In this document: positions 15,233 through 21,909 of the stretch, in pieces
Layout of the letters: each line of letters opens with the position of its first letter
Position numbering within the stretch: position 1 is the stretch's first letter
Source: a virus
IMG/VR virus record: IMGVR_UViG_3300005253_000050
Coordinates: 29,601 to 93,600 of that record
DNA: 64,000 nucleotides
Reading direction: 5' to 3' (one strand)
The notes under the pieces: generated by a model
Told to the model about the DNA's origin: nothing
The model's input: the letters and a program-made list of their open reading frames with translations, nothing else
Databases searched by the model: none
Made by a program: the position numbers and the translations under genes

Positions 15233-15732
15233 GTTGGATGGATGATCACCCTGTATCTCGAGTGCGCTGGGTGCGGGTGGAGTTGATTTCAGCCAACAAC
15301 TACAACCCCAACGCAGTAGCGCCCCCAGAGATGATCTTGCTGCAACACAGTATCGAGTGCGACGGCTACACTCAGCCCATCGTGGTCTGTGAGACAGAGG
15401 ATGGATTCGAGGTGGTGGACGGTTTCCATCGCTACCTTGTTGGAATCAAGCTAGGACTGTCGCATCTGCCCGTGGTGGTAATCAACGGCGGGCGGGCTAG
15501 CAGGGAAGATCGGATCGCCTCGACCATCCGCCATAACCGCGCCCGCGGAAAGCACCAGGTGGGAGCTATGTCGGACATCGTTCAAGAGCTCACCAAGCGC
15601 AACTGGAGCGAGAAGAAAATAGGCAAAGAGTTGGGGATGGAACCAGACGAAGTACTGCGACTGAAGCAAATCAGCGGACTGGCTGAACTGTTCGCGGATC
15701 GAGATTTCAGCGAGGCATGGGAAGCGGAATAG
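15217..15732 (+). CDS. IbrB-like ParB-domain protein
   Basis: The product has 171 residues from the ATG at 15217, which has GAGG eight bases upstream; an ATGA overlap at 15229 is an alternative start. It carries a ParB/Srx-type fold: NNYNPNAVAPPEM, then VVDGFHRYLVGIKLGL, then PVVVI. These are the classic nuclease/CTPase-type N-terminal domain motifs. A C-terminal helical part (NWSEKKIGKELGMEPDEVLRLKQISG) reads as HTH. It follows the IbrA-like gene, as in known ibrAB pairs, so they should act together. DNA binding or nucleotide use is inferred from the family. Confidence 0.82.
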   Translation: MGADMSWMDDHPVSRVRWVRVELISANNYNPNAVAPPEMILLQHSIECDGYTQPIVVCETEDGFEVVDGFHRYLVGIKLGLSHLPVVVINGGRASREDRIASTIRHNRARGKHQVGAMSDIVQELTKRNWSEKKIGKELGMEPDEVLRLKQISGLAELFADRDFSEAWEAE

Positions 15733-15758
15733 TTGACCAGAACACAGGAGGCAGGACG

Positions 15759-15935
15759 ATGAAACCAGGCGACACGGTGACGATCTATGAGGACCCAATG
15801 ACACAACGAGTTCCCGAGGGTGAGGCCAAGCTGATCAAAAAAATCAGCACCTCCATGGGTGGCGAGCGCTGGATCGTACGCTTCGACGACGGCGACTACG
15901 AGCGGTTCATTTTCCTACAGGAGGCAGGACAGTGA
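15759..15935 (+). CDS. Small SH3-like hypothetical protein
   Basis: The product has 58 residues. Its ribosome binding site belongs to a repeated block (ACAGGAGGCAGGACGATG) also found twice on the minus strand near 24.75 and 24.98 kb. The sequence (KPGDTVTIYEDP...GGERWIVRFDDGDYERFIF) looks like one small beta-barrel with a KPGD opening typical of SH3-like folds. The function is unknown. Confidence 0.62.
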   Translation: MKPGDTVTIYEDPMTQRVPEGEAKLIKKISTSMGGERWIVRFDDGDYERFIFLQEAGQ

Positions 15936-16135
15936 AGGCACTGATGGACAAACTTGACGCGTTGATCGCGAAGCCACGTCCCGCGCCCTGTCCGTGTTTT
16001 TCGTGCGACGGCCGGCGGGCCAAGTTCCCGCGCGACAACCCAAGGTTCTGCACCCAACGGTGCGCGGTAGATTGGGCGCTGGGCATGACGGAATCGTATT
16101 ACTACGATCACTCGGTTCCCGAATGGACCGAGTAA
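15932..16135 (+). CDS. Small Cys-rich (FCS/MYM-like) zinc-finger protein
   Basis: A GTG start at 15932 overlaps the previous stop (GTGA) and has the same AGGAGGCAGGAC site upstream. The product has 67 residues. It contains CPCFSCDGRRAKF...NPRFCTQRCAVDWA, the arrangement of a treble-clef FCS/MYM-type zinc finger. These are often found in small phage proteins of unknown role. Confidence 0.65.
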   Translation: MKALMDKLDALIAKPRPAPCPCFSCDGRRAKFPRDNPRFCTQRCAVDWALGMTESYYYDHSVPEWTE

Positions 16136-16144
16136 GGAGCTCCC

Positions 16145-16303
16145 ATGCCGAAGACGGCGATCACGGTCCGCATGGACGACGAAATTCTGGCGGACCTGAG
16201 GAAATGGATGGCTGCACAGCCCGCCCAGCCCTCGCTGACCAGCGCGATTGAGGCGGCGGTGGACGAGCTGCTGGCGGCTCACCCGGTGGACGATGATGGC
16301 TGA
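16145..16303 (+). CDS. Ribbon-helix-helix DNA-binding protein
   Basis: This 52-residue ORF is shorter than the usual cut-off. It begins KTAITVRMDDEILADLRKWM, the standard beta-strand (TAITVRM) and first helix of a ribbon-helix-helix (CopG/Arc-type) repressor, with a second helix (LTSAIEAAVDELLAAH) after a short loop. An AAGGAGC site precedes the ATG. It would act as a dimer that inserts the strand in the DNA major groove. The operator is not known; the palindromes at 25387 and 26763 are candidates. Confidence 0.75.
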   Translation: MPKTAITVRMDDEILADLRKWMAAQPAQPSLTSAIEAAVDELLAAHPVDDDG

Positions 16304-16349
16304 CAACGACGCAATCACCAGTGGTACCCAGAGGAGACGAGTGCGATGA
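16296..16349 (+). CDS. Possible 17-residue coupling peptide
   Basis: An ATG inside the end of the ribbon-helix-helix gene opens a 17-codon ORF that stops at the ATGA opening the membrane-protein gene at 16346. It may only serve to pass ribosomes between the two genes. Support is positional only. Confidence 0.25.
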   Translation: MADNDAITSGTQRRRVR

Positions 16350-16561
16350 ATTGGACCGACAACGAAAGAGAAGACCTCGAGACGGCGACGATCCTCATTA
16401 GCGAATTCGCCCAGGAAATTCTGGCTGATCTCACACTCGGCGTGATAGTGGCCGGCTGCGGAGCGTTCTACCTCCCGGCCGTTGTCCTGGGCCACGTCCG
16501 TCGAGGCCTGCGGGACTTCCGCTCGGAGCTCAAAAAATGGAAGGAGCCGACTGATGGGTAG
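16346..16561 (+). CDS. Small membrane protein
   Basis: The product has 71 residues. An N-terminal acidic helix is followed by one hydrophobic segment (LTLGVIVAGCGAFYLPAVVLG, about residues 32-52) and a basic C-terminus (RRGLRDFRSELKKWK). By the positive-inside rule the C-terminus would be cytoplasmic. An AGAGGAGACGAG site lies upstream. The function is unknown; a lysis role cannot be claimed. Confidence 0.62.
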   Translation: MNWTDNEREDLETATILISEFAQEILADLTLGVIVAGCGAFYLPAVVLGHVRRGLRDFRSELKKWKEPTDG

Positions 16562-17003
16562 AGAAATCAGGATGGTGCCCAGGGGATGGGAGCATCCCAA
16601 GAATCGCGCCGGCGGCTACAGGTCACTTTTCAACAGCACCTACAAGGCCGCAGCCCAGGAGTGGTGGGATTGCGCGGAAGCGTACCACGCCAGGGATCTG
16701 GAAAGATTGCGCGAATTGGACGTCTATATGGGCGCTGATCCGGAGGAAGCGTTCGCCGAGCATCCATGGTACTGGGAATGGACCGACCGGCCGCCCAACC
16801 CCGAACATTACCGCCCCGAGTTTGACTCACCGGCTGATCATTTCCAGGTGTATGAGAACACCACCGAGGGCACACCCATCAGCCCTGTACTCGAAACCAA
16901 GGGTGACGTCGGTCAGTGGCTGATGGGTAACTGGGGATATTCCGAGGAAGAAGCCTTTGCGATCTGTGAAACTGGGTGGACGGCGAAGGGCCGCCGACTC
17001 TAA
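16554..17003 (+). CDS. Conserved-looking phage protein
   Basis: The product has 149 residues. It opens with REIRMVPRGWEHPKN and ends with a YQxYE..TEGTPISPVLET type stretch, followed by an acidic end domain. This combination (a RRVP..W.HP start and TPISPV motif) is familiar from an unnamed family of phage proteins, often encoded among small early genes. The function is unknown. It overlaps the previous gene by eight bases. Confidence 0.7.
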   Translation: MGREIRMVPRGWEHPKNRAGGYRSLFNSTYKAAAQEWWDCAEAYHARDLERLRELDVYMGADPEEAFAEHPWYWEWTDRPPNPEHYRPEFDSPADHFQVYENTTEGTPISPVLETKGDVGQWLMGNWGYSEEEAFAICETGWTAKGRRL

Positions 17004-17017
17004 AAAAGGAGGAACCC

Positions 17018-17254
17018 ATGGGTGAGAAAACAATCGAGCCGAACGCGGACGGAGTGCTCTTGGTCAAGTGCGAGTGCGGCGCCACCATCGCTAGGCACGT
17101 GCACCAGACGCCTCCAAGATCTGGTGAGTTTTTCGAGGTGCTCTGTGTGTGCTGTAAGAAGCGCCGCCACGTCTTTATGACCAGGGACGGGAAGGTGTTC
17201 TACAACTCCAGCCCGTCCGAGCCCATCAACATGGGCGGAGGGTTTGAGGGATGA
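17018..17254 (+). CDS. Small zinc-binding phage protein
   Basis: The product has 78 residues, with a strong AAGGAGGAACCC site before the ATG. It has CECGATI near residue 18 and CVCCKKRR near residue 43, four Cys for one zinc ion. The end overlaps the next start by four bases. The function is unknown. Confidence 0.68.
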   Translation: MGEKTIEPNADGVLLVKCECGATIARHVHQTPPRSGEFFEVLCVCCKKRRHVFMTRDGKVFYNSSPSEPINMGGGFEG

Positions 17255-17475
17255 GCGGCTCCGACCTTCGCCGCCTTCGGTGGGGCTTCGCGATGGACAG
17301 CGCCAGGAAGCTCGCCCGCCGTCTCGGCATCGCCCACTCCACCGTATACCGCAACGAGCAGCGCGCCCGAGTCACCGATTACGTTTCGGCCCGGGTCGCT
17401 GCGAACCCCCTCGCCTCCGCGTTCCTTCTCGGCATGACCGGGGATGCAGAGGCGGAACAACTGGAGTTGACCTGA
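17251..17475 (+). CDS. Small helix-turn-helix protein
   Basis: The product has 74 residues. The stretch MDSARKLARRLGIAHSTVYR (residues 15-34) is a good helix-turn-helix: helix, turn at LGI, and recognition helix with STVYR. It is small enough to be a simple repressor or activator. It shares one base with the next start codon (TGATG). Targets are unknown. Confidence 0.68.
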   Translation: MSGSDLRRLRWGFAMDSARKLARRLGIAHSTVYRNEQRARVTDYVSARVAANPLASAFLLGMTGDAEAEQLELT

Positions 17476-17786
17476 TGTCCAGCCGCTCACTGGAAGAAAC
17501 GGTCGAGCTGATCAATGCCTGCTACGAGCAACACCGTGAAAATGAGGCGCGCTGGGAGAAAGAGGACCGCATGGACGAAGCCGAACTGCATTATTATCGG
17601 GCAGTTCAATGCATGAACTCGGCCATCGGATCCCTCCGTAGTTCAGCCAAGTGGTGGAGCGATATTGACCAGCTGCTGATGGCTAAGTTCTGTGAAGAAA
17701 AAGCCGTCTCGCTGGAAAACGGCAAGCCGCCGATGCGAGTTGAGTTTGTGCTGGCGGCCGAACTTCTCAAGGAGCAGACCCCATGA
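17475..17786 (+). CDS. Helical hypothetical protein
   Basis: The product has 103 residues. It is almost entirely polar helices with many Glu and Lys (EETVELINACYEQHREN, ARWEKEDRMDEAELHYY), consistent with a small helical bundle or coiled coil. It overlaps the DHH gene by four bases, so the two are probably co-translated. No family is recognised. Confidence 0.65.
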   Translation: MSSRSLEETVELINACYEQHRENEARWEKEDRMDEAELHYYRAVQCMNSAIGSLRSSAKWWSDIDQLLMAKFCEEKAVSLENGKPPMRVEFVLAAELLKEQTP

Positions 17787-18688
17787 AAGACACCCGGAGC
17801 AGCAGAGAACCTCTGATCATCCACCACGCGGGGTGCGCGGACGGAATATGCGGCGCGTTGGTTTTGTGGCTCGGGCTGGGCCGTCGCGGGGCACTCCTGC
17901 CGGTTCAGTACGGGGACGCGCCGCCGGACATCAAGACCATCGAGGGCCGCGAGGTGTGGATCGTGGACTTCAGTTATCCACGGGGAATCCTCGAGGACAT
18001 GAACGCCGAGGCGTCGAACATCATGGTGCTTGATCACCACAAAACCGCGGCCGAGAACTGCGAAGGGCTGGACTTCTGCACGTTCGATTCGACCAGGAGC
18101 GGCGCGAAGATCGCCTATGATCTAATGCTTGGGTTGGGGCGTTTGCGTGGAGAGCCTCCCGACCTGGTGGACGTCCTCGGTGTCTTGGTGGCCTACGTGC
18201 AGGATCGGGACCTCTGGACCTGGGAGCTGAAAAACAGCAAGGAGATCTCGGCCTGGCTGGCGAGTTGGCCGCGGACGCTTGAGAGCTGGTACGAGCTGCT
18301 GTGCCGGGTGACCCACCTTGGTTTCGGGCGGATGGTGGGCGAAGGCCAGGCGCTCCTGCGGAACAACGACAACCTGATCAGCTCCATGGCGAAGCAGGCC
18401 GAGGCGGTGGACTGGATCCCGGAGTCCTGCCCGCCGCTGCGGGTGCTGCTGGTCAACAGCCCGGTGCTCCACTCCGAGCTCGCCGCGAAGCTCCTGGCCG
18501 CCCGCGAGTGCGACTTCGTGTGCGTCTGGCGGCGGACCAAGGACAAGTTCGTCTACAACCTGCGCTCGACCACGGTGGACGTGAGCCAGATCGCGCGGGC
18601 ACTCGGTGGGGGCGGGCACGCCAAGGCGGCCGGGTTCTCGAGCCCGTCCCGGCCCGCGCGGTTTTTCGTCACGGCGGAGAAGAGCTAG
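17783..18688 (+). CDS. DHH-family phosphoesterase
   Basis: This 301-residue enzyme should hydrolyse phosphodiester or phosphoanhydride bonds with two metal ions. Motifs seen: HHAGCADGICGA (residues 14-25), IVDFSYP (60-66), VLDHHKTA (82-89, the name-giving DHH), and GGGGHAKAAGF (about 275-285), the DHHA1 substrate-binding motif. Relatives include NrnA-type nano-RNases and cyclic-dinucleotide hydrolases; which substrate applies here cannot be read from the sequence. A second DHH module is built into the giant protein at 30448. Confidence 0.88.
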   Translation: MKDTRSSREPLIIHHAGCADGICGALVLWLGLGRRGALLPVQYGDAPPDIKTIEGREVWIVDFSYPRGILEDMNAEASNIMVLDHHKTAAENCEGLDFCTFDSTRSGAKIAYDLMLGLGRLRGEPPDLVDVLGVLVAYVQDRDLWTWELKNSKEISAWLASWPRTLESWYELLCRVTHLGFGRMVGEGQALLRNNDNLISSMAKQAEAVDWIPESCPPLRVLLVNSPVLHSELAAKLLAARECDFVCVWRRTKDKFVYNLRSTTVDVSQIARALGGGGHAKAAGFSSPSRPARFFVTAEKS

Positions 18689-18690
18689 CC

Positions 18691-18894
18691 ATGAAACTCA
18701 CACCGGAAAACAAGAAGCACATCGATGGGCCGGGCCAAGTCGATCTGCTCCGAAAGTGGCGGTTCGCGCCGTCTGGTGATCCATGGTTCCAGGGCGAGAC
18801 CGGGGACTACTGGGGAGAGCGGATCACTGAGCTCCGGGCCAAGAGCCCGGGCGGATACGTGGCCGCCTCGAAGCGGATCGGGTGGAGTTCATGA
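18691..18894 (+). CDS. Small hypothetical protein
   Basis: The product has 67 residues, ATG two bases after the DHH stop with GGAGAAGAG upstream. It has Trp and Gly-rich short motifs (WRFAPSGDPWFQGETGDYW). The last codons overlap the next start (ATGA). There are no Cys pairs and no membrane segment. It is not recognised. Confidence 0.6.
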   Translation: MKLTPENKKHIDGPGQVDLLRKWRFAPSGDPWFQGETGDYWGERITELRAKSPGGYVAASKRIGWSS

Positions 18895-19346
18895 CGACCT
18901 GCACCTACTGCGGAGGGCCCGGCGCCCCGAACCCCAGGGTGATGTGCTCGGCCTGCATTGACAGATTCATGGCCGCGACTGCCTCGCCCCCGCTGTCAGA
19001 AGAGAGTGCAGCCAAGCTCAACAAGTTTTTAGAGGACACCATGCCACGATCCAAAGACGCCATCATGATCTACGACGACCTCGAGGCCGACTGTCCGGTG
19101 GAGCCCGGGATGCGCGAGAAGATGCTGGAGCACTACGATTCCATCATGGCCACCGTTCCACCTGGCGCCGTCCAGGTGTTTGTGTGCGGCCCGAGCACCA
19201 GCCCGTGCGGCCCCAACCGCGACGACCACGTCTGGGACGACGAGGTGGAGTTCACCGACAGCGCGGGCAAGAATTGCGGCGGCTCGGTGGCGTGCTCGAG
19301 GTGCGGGTTGCCCGCGATGGACTACGACATCTGGAACGCCCCATGA
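18891..19346 (+). CDS. Zinc-ribbon phage protein
   Basis: The product has 151 residues from the ATG at 18891 (GGAG upstream, ATGA overlap). The N-terminus has CTYCGGPG...CSAC, a complete four-Cys ribbon. The C-terminus has further Cys (FVCGPSTSPCG, GGSVACSRCG) that may form a second site with the DHVWDD stretch. The middle is acidic and helical. The function is unknown. Confidence 0.7.
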   Translation: MTTCTYCGGPGAPNPRVMCSACIDRFMAATASPPLSEESAAKLNKFLEDTMPRSKDAIMIYDDLEADCPVEPGMREKMLEHYDSIMATVPPGAVQVFVCGPSTSPCGPNRDDHVWDDEVEFTDSAGKNCGGSVACSRCGLPAMDYDIWNAP

Positions 19347-19579
19347 AAAAGCCTCGCCCACCCCGCCCCGGGCAGGTCTACTGGAACGAGCGCAACAAGA
19401 GCATGGCAACCATCTACGAGGTGAGCGACGGGATGATCCGTGCGACCGTCTCCCAGGTTGATGACCAGGCCCGACCGCGTATCAAGCCCCCTCGCCGGTT
19501 CTTTTCCATCGCCTGGCGGCAGGGCGTCCCGGAGCACTGCACGCTGCAATACGATCCGCCCAAGAGGAACGGCGAATGA
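19343..19579 (+). CDS. Small basic hypothetical protein
   Basis: The product has 78 residues, ATGA overlap at each end. It begins KKPRPPRPGQVYWNERN and has a strand-rich middle with conserved-looking aromatic residues (RFFSIAWRQGV). This may be a small SH3-like or Tudor-like barrel (RPGQVYW opening). The function is unknown. Confidence 0.62.
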   Translation: MKKPRPPRPGQVYWNERNKSMATIYEVSDGMIRATVSQVDDQARPRIKPPRRFFSIAWRQGVPEHCTLQYDPPKRNGE

Positions 19580-20094
19580 CGACGGCCCTCGCGATCCGAC
19601 CGACCCCGCCCGTGATCGAGTTCCGTCGTTGCACCGGGCACTGCTGCGATCCGGTCACCATCCAAGCCGGGCCCTACTACCACCTCCGCCGCGTCTTTGA
19701 TGGAATGGTCGGTGACGTGGAGTGGATTGCAGACAACCTGATTTATGTCGGGTGGCGTTCGCCGGCGAACGGAGGGTGGGTCGAGCGCGGGAATCACGAA
19801 TACAGCTGCCCTCACTTTGACAAGCGCGACCGCCGGTGTCTCATCTACGGCCAAGGCAAGCGCTCGTTGATGTGCCGCACTCACCCCAATTATGGGCGCG
19901 GGCCGTGGAAGGTGTGCCTGCACGAAGGCTGCACCCGGCGGACGATGGTGCTCGACATGAACACCCGGGGCATGCCTCGCTGGCTGTTCCCCGACCTTTG
20001 GAACGAGGACTGGGACCGCTGGGTGGCCTTCGAGGAGGACGTCTGCCGGCCCGAGTGGGGCGCCGACGCAATGCCGCCGGGCCATGACGAATAG
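19576..20094 (+). CDS. YkgJ-like Cys-cluster protein
   Basis: The product has 172 residues. It has the Cys layout of the YkgJ/UPF0153 zinc- or iron-chelating family: RCTGHCC near residue 19, then CPHF...CLIYG, then CRTHP. In that family the eight or so Cys bind a metal or Fe-S cluster. The C-terminal part (PRWLFPDLWNEDWDRWV) is Trp-rich. Such proteins occur singly in many phages with no known role. Confidence 0.65.
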   Translation: MTTALAIRPTPPVIEFRRCTGHCCDPVTIQAGPYYHLRRVFDGMVGDVEWIADNLIYVGWRSPANGGWVERGNHEYSCPHFDKRDRRCLIYGQGKRSLMCRTHPNYGRGPWKVCLHEGCTRRTMVLDMNTRGMPRWLFPDLWNEDWDRWVAFEEDVCRPEWGADAMPPGHDE

Positions 20095-20103
20095 AGGAGA
20101 ACG

Positions 20104-20388
20104 ATGACAAGAAGCTGGATCAACGCCGTCCGCAGGTTATTGAAGTGCAGGAAGCTCAAGCCAGGCGAGAAGATAGGCGCGCGCCTCCGCATCCCGGATC
20201 CACCCCCGCCGAAACAGCGCCCCCCAGAGTACTGGCAGCCCGCGCCCGACGGAACAAAGGTCGAGGAGACCACGACCGTCGAGCATGAGGGTGGACGCGT
20301 TCGCGTCACCACTGGGCAGATAATCACGACACCCGACGGGGAACGATTCCCCGGGCGGGTGGACGTCGAAGAGGGAACGGAGCACTAG
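20104..20388 (+). CDS. Small hypothetical protein
   Basis: The product has 94 residues, with AGAGGAGAACG before the ATG. The first third is basic (AVRRLLKCRKLKPGEK), followed by a proline run (DPPPPKQRPP) and a beta-rich acidic C-terminus (EETTTVEHEGGRVRVTTG). The next gene starts right after its stop. It is not recognised. Confidence 0.62.
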   Translation: MTRSWINAVRRLLKCRKLKPGEKIGARLRIPDPPPPKQRPPEYWQPAPDGTKVEETTTVEHEGGRVRVTTGQIITTPDGERFPGRVDVEEGTEH

Positions 20389-20706
20389 ATGCCTATCGAC
20401 TTCGATTCCATCGACTACAAGATCAATAGCTTCCTGGACTTCTGGGAAAAGTCCGGGCGGGATCCGGACGAGCTGCGCGTCGACAATTGGCAGATCCACA
20501 CCCCGGGTTGCGCGGGCGACTTCGGGTGCTGCTCGAAAAGCTACGACCTGGCCACGCTGGTCGACGCGCTCTACGAATTGACCGGGCGGAAAGAGCCGCC
20601 ATTCAAAAAGAAGGAGAGAAGAGATGCCGAAACTGACCCGGATTCGAACTGCCAAGCTGACGCTGTCGAAACACCGCCGGATGGTGATGTGCCGGCGGGT
20701 GCTTGA
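20389..20706 (+). CDS. Small hypothetical protein
   Basis: The product has 105 residues, ATG directly after the previous TAG. The first two thirds look like an ordered domain (DYKINSFLDFWEKSGRD, CAGDFGCC). The last 28 residues, which overlap the next gene in another frame, are low-complexity and acidic (ETPPDGDVPAGA). The overlap of 83 bases is unusually long for this window, so the real C-terminus may matter little. Confidence 0.58.
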   Translation: MPIDFDSIDYKINSFLDFWEKSGRDPDELRVDNWQIHTPGCAGDFGCCSKSYDLATLVDALYELTGRKEPPFKKKERRDAETDPDSNCQADAVETPPDGDVPAGA

Positions 20707-20887
20707 GAAGGTGGCCGCCGGTTTTTCCTACATGGACGCCCTCGCCAAGGTGATCTCGAAGCACAAGATCCTGGGCGGCGACATGCTGGCGCTGACCAAG
20801 GACGTCTTCCGCTTGGCTGTGCGCCGCCGGCAGCTGACCAAGAAAAAGTCGCGCGCGATCATGGCTGAGGTCCTGGGGACAGGATGA
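20624..20887 (+). CDS. Small basic protein
   Basis: The product has 87 residues, with a strong AAGGAGAGAAG site before the ATG inside the previous gene. It is very basic (RIRTAKLTLSKHRRMVMCRR; RRRQLTKKKSRAIM) and predicted helical, consistent with nucleic-acid binding. It overlaps the next start by four bases. The function is unknown. Confidence 0.65.
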   Translation: MPKLTRIRTAKLTLSKHRRMVMCRRVLEKVAAGFSYMDALAKVISKHKILGGDMLALTKDVFRLAVRRRQLTKKKSRAIMAEVLGTG

Positions 20888-21153
20888 AGTGCCCTCGGTG
20901 CAAACTCTATCACTCCTGGGCGTGGACCAGGGATGGACGACTGGGGGATCCACCGTTTGAGGAAGAGTGCAACGACGACGAAGGCGGCGGTCACTTTGAG
21001 TTGGTGGATCACGACCTGTTCCACATCGACGGCGTGAAGATGTTTCGCTGCGTGTCTTGCGGATCCACCACCTTCACCGCTGGCCAGGCGGCCTACCAGA
21101 CGGTCCTGAAATGCGTTCGTTGCGGATGGGAGGCGACGGTCCACGACGGTTGA
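20884..21153 (+). CDS. Small double-zinc-ribbon protein
   Basis: The product has 89 residues. CPRCKLYH at the N-terminus and a later pair, CVSCGSTTF...CVRCGW, give six Cys. The last four form a clear ribbon. The stop codon is inside a perfect TTGACA box, a possible -35 element for the next genes. The function is unknown. Confidence 0.68.
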   Translation: MKCPRCKLYHSWAWTRDGRLGDPPFEEECNDDEGGGHFELVDHDLFHIDGVKMFRCVSCGSTTFTAGQAAYQTVLKCVRCGWEATVHDG

Positions 21154-21177
21154 CACCGCCGCCCGATCTCCCATACT
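21150..21177 (+). promoter_or_regulatory. Possible promoter (TTGACA-N16-CATACT)
   Basis: A perfect -35 hexamer TTGACA (21150-21155) is followed after 16 bases by CATACT (21172-21177), four of six matches to TATAAT. The predicted start of transcription is near 21184, the A of the ATG of the next gene, which lacks a ribosome binding site. This would give a leaderless message just ahead of the terminase. Confidence 0.4.
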
Positions 21178-21183
21178 CGGCCG

Positions 21184-21363
21184 ATGTCGTTCTCTCAATA
21201 CAGAATAATTTACAAAGTCGGATCTCTCGAGTTCACATGGATTCGATCTGGGACGTCCAGGGATCGGGTCGTCGAGCTCGCAGAACGCGCGCTTAAAGAC
21301 GCGCATCACGGCAACGCGGAGCTGGTCTCCGTGGAGCGCCTGGAGGCACATAATGGCAGATGA
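21184..21363 (+). CDS. 59-residue hypothetical protein
   Basis: This ORF is just under the usual cut-off. It reads MSFSQYRIIYKVGSLEFTW, then SRDRVVELAERALKDAHHG, a strand-strand-helix layout that looks like a folded small domain. No ribosome binding site is visible, but the ATG coincides with the predicted start of transcription from 21150-21177. It overlaps the next gene by 11 bases. Confidence 0.5.
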   Translation: MSFSQYRIIYKVGSLEFTWIRSGTSRDRVVELAERALKDAHHGNAELVSVERLEAHNGR

Positions 21364-21673
21364 AAAAGAAACAGACACCACCGAGCCGGTGGACGAACTA
21401 CAGGCGCTCGAGGATATCGAATCTCGATTGGCCGACGTGCAAACCCGCCTCGCCACCCTGCTGCAGCAGTTGGCCGACGGAAAATCCATCGGTGGCGCCC
21501 TCGTTGGCTACCCTGGGCCATGGACGGCCGAGCGGCGGCAGGAGTTCGAGGCGATCGTAAAGAGCCACGACAAGACCACAGGGTCGCTGTGGGAGGCCCT
21601 CAGCGAGGCGGGCTACGAGGTGATCGAGCTGCCCGAGGCCGTTTACGGCGCGCTGAGCCCAGAAACCAGATGA
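21353..21673 (+). CDS. Helical hypothetical protein
   Basis: The product has 106 residues, with GGAGG eight bases before the ATG at 21353. The N-terminal half is a coiled-coil-like helix (VDELQALEDIESRLADVQTR, ATLLQQLADG). The second half resembles a short alpha/beta domain. It lies two genes before the large terminase. A small terminase role is possible from position only; there is no HTH. Confidence 0.62.
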   Translation: MADEKETDTTEPVDELQALEDIESRLADVQTRLATLLQQLADGKSIGGALVGYPGPWTAERRQEFEAIVKSHDKTTGSLWEALSEAGYEVIELPEAVYGALSPETR

Positions 21674-21909
21674 CTCCCGCGGAGCACATCCATGGATCCC
21701 TGACCGCGGCCCTGGCCCTCAGGCTCGCCGGCAAGCCTGGCCGTTCGGCCGCCTTCGTGCTCGCTGCCGCCGTCCCGGTGCTCACGGGCCGGATCGATTG
21801 GGCTGGGGTCCAGGTGGTGGCCTCGGGGTGGCTATCCATGGCCACAGAAAACGTGATAACCTCGGGGCATGCCCAGGCCCCGATCAAAGACCCCCCGCGG
21901 CCACGCTGA
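21670..21909 (+). CDS. Small hydrophobic protein upstream of terminase
   Basis: The product has 79 residues, ATGA overlap with the gene before. It has one or two hydrophobic segments (SAAFVLAAAVPVLTG, WAGVQVVASGWLSMA) separated by a short polar turn, consistent with a membrane hairpin. It overlaps the terminase start by 41 bases in another frame. A holin-like role is possible but unproven, and lysis genes are not otherwise seen here. Confidence 0.52.
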   Translation: MTPAEHIHGSLTAALALRLAGKPGRSAAFVLAAAVPVLTGRIDWAGVQVVASGWLSMATENVITSGHAQAPIKDPPRPR

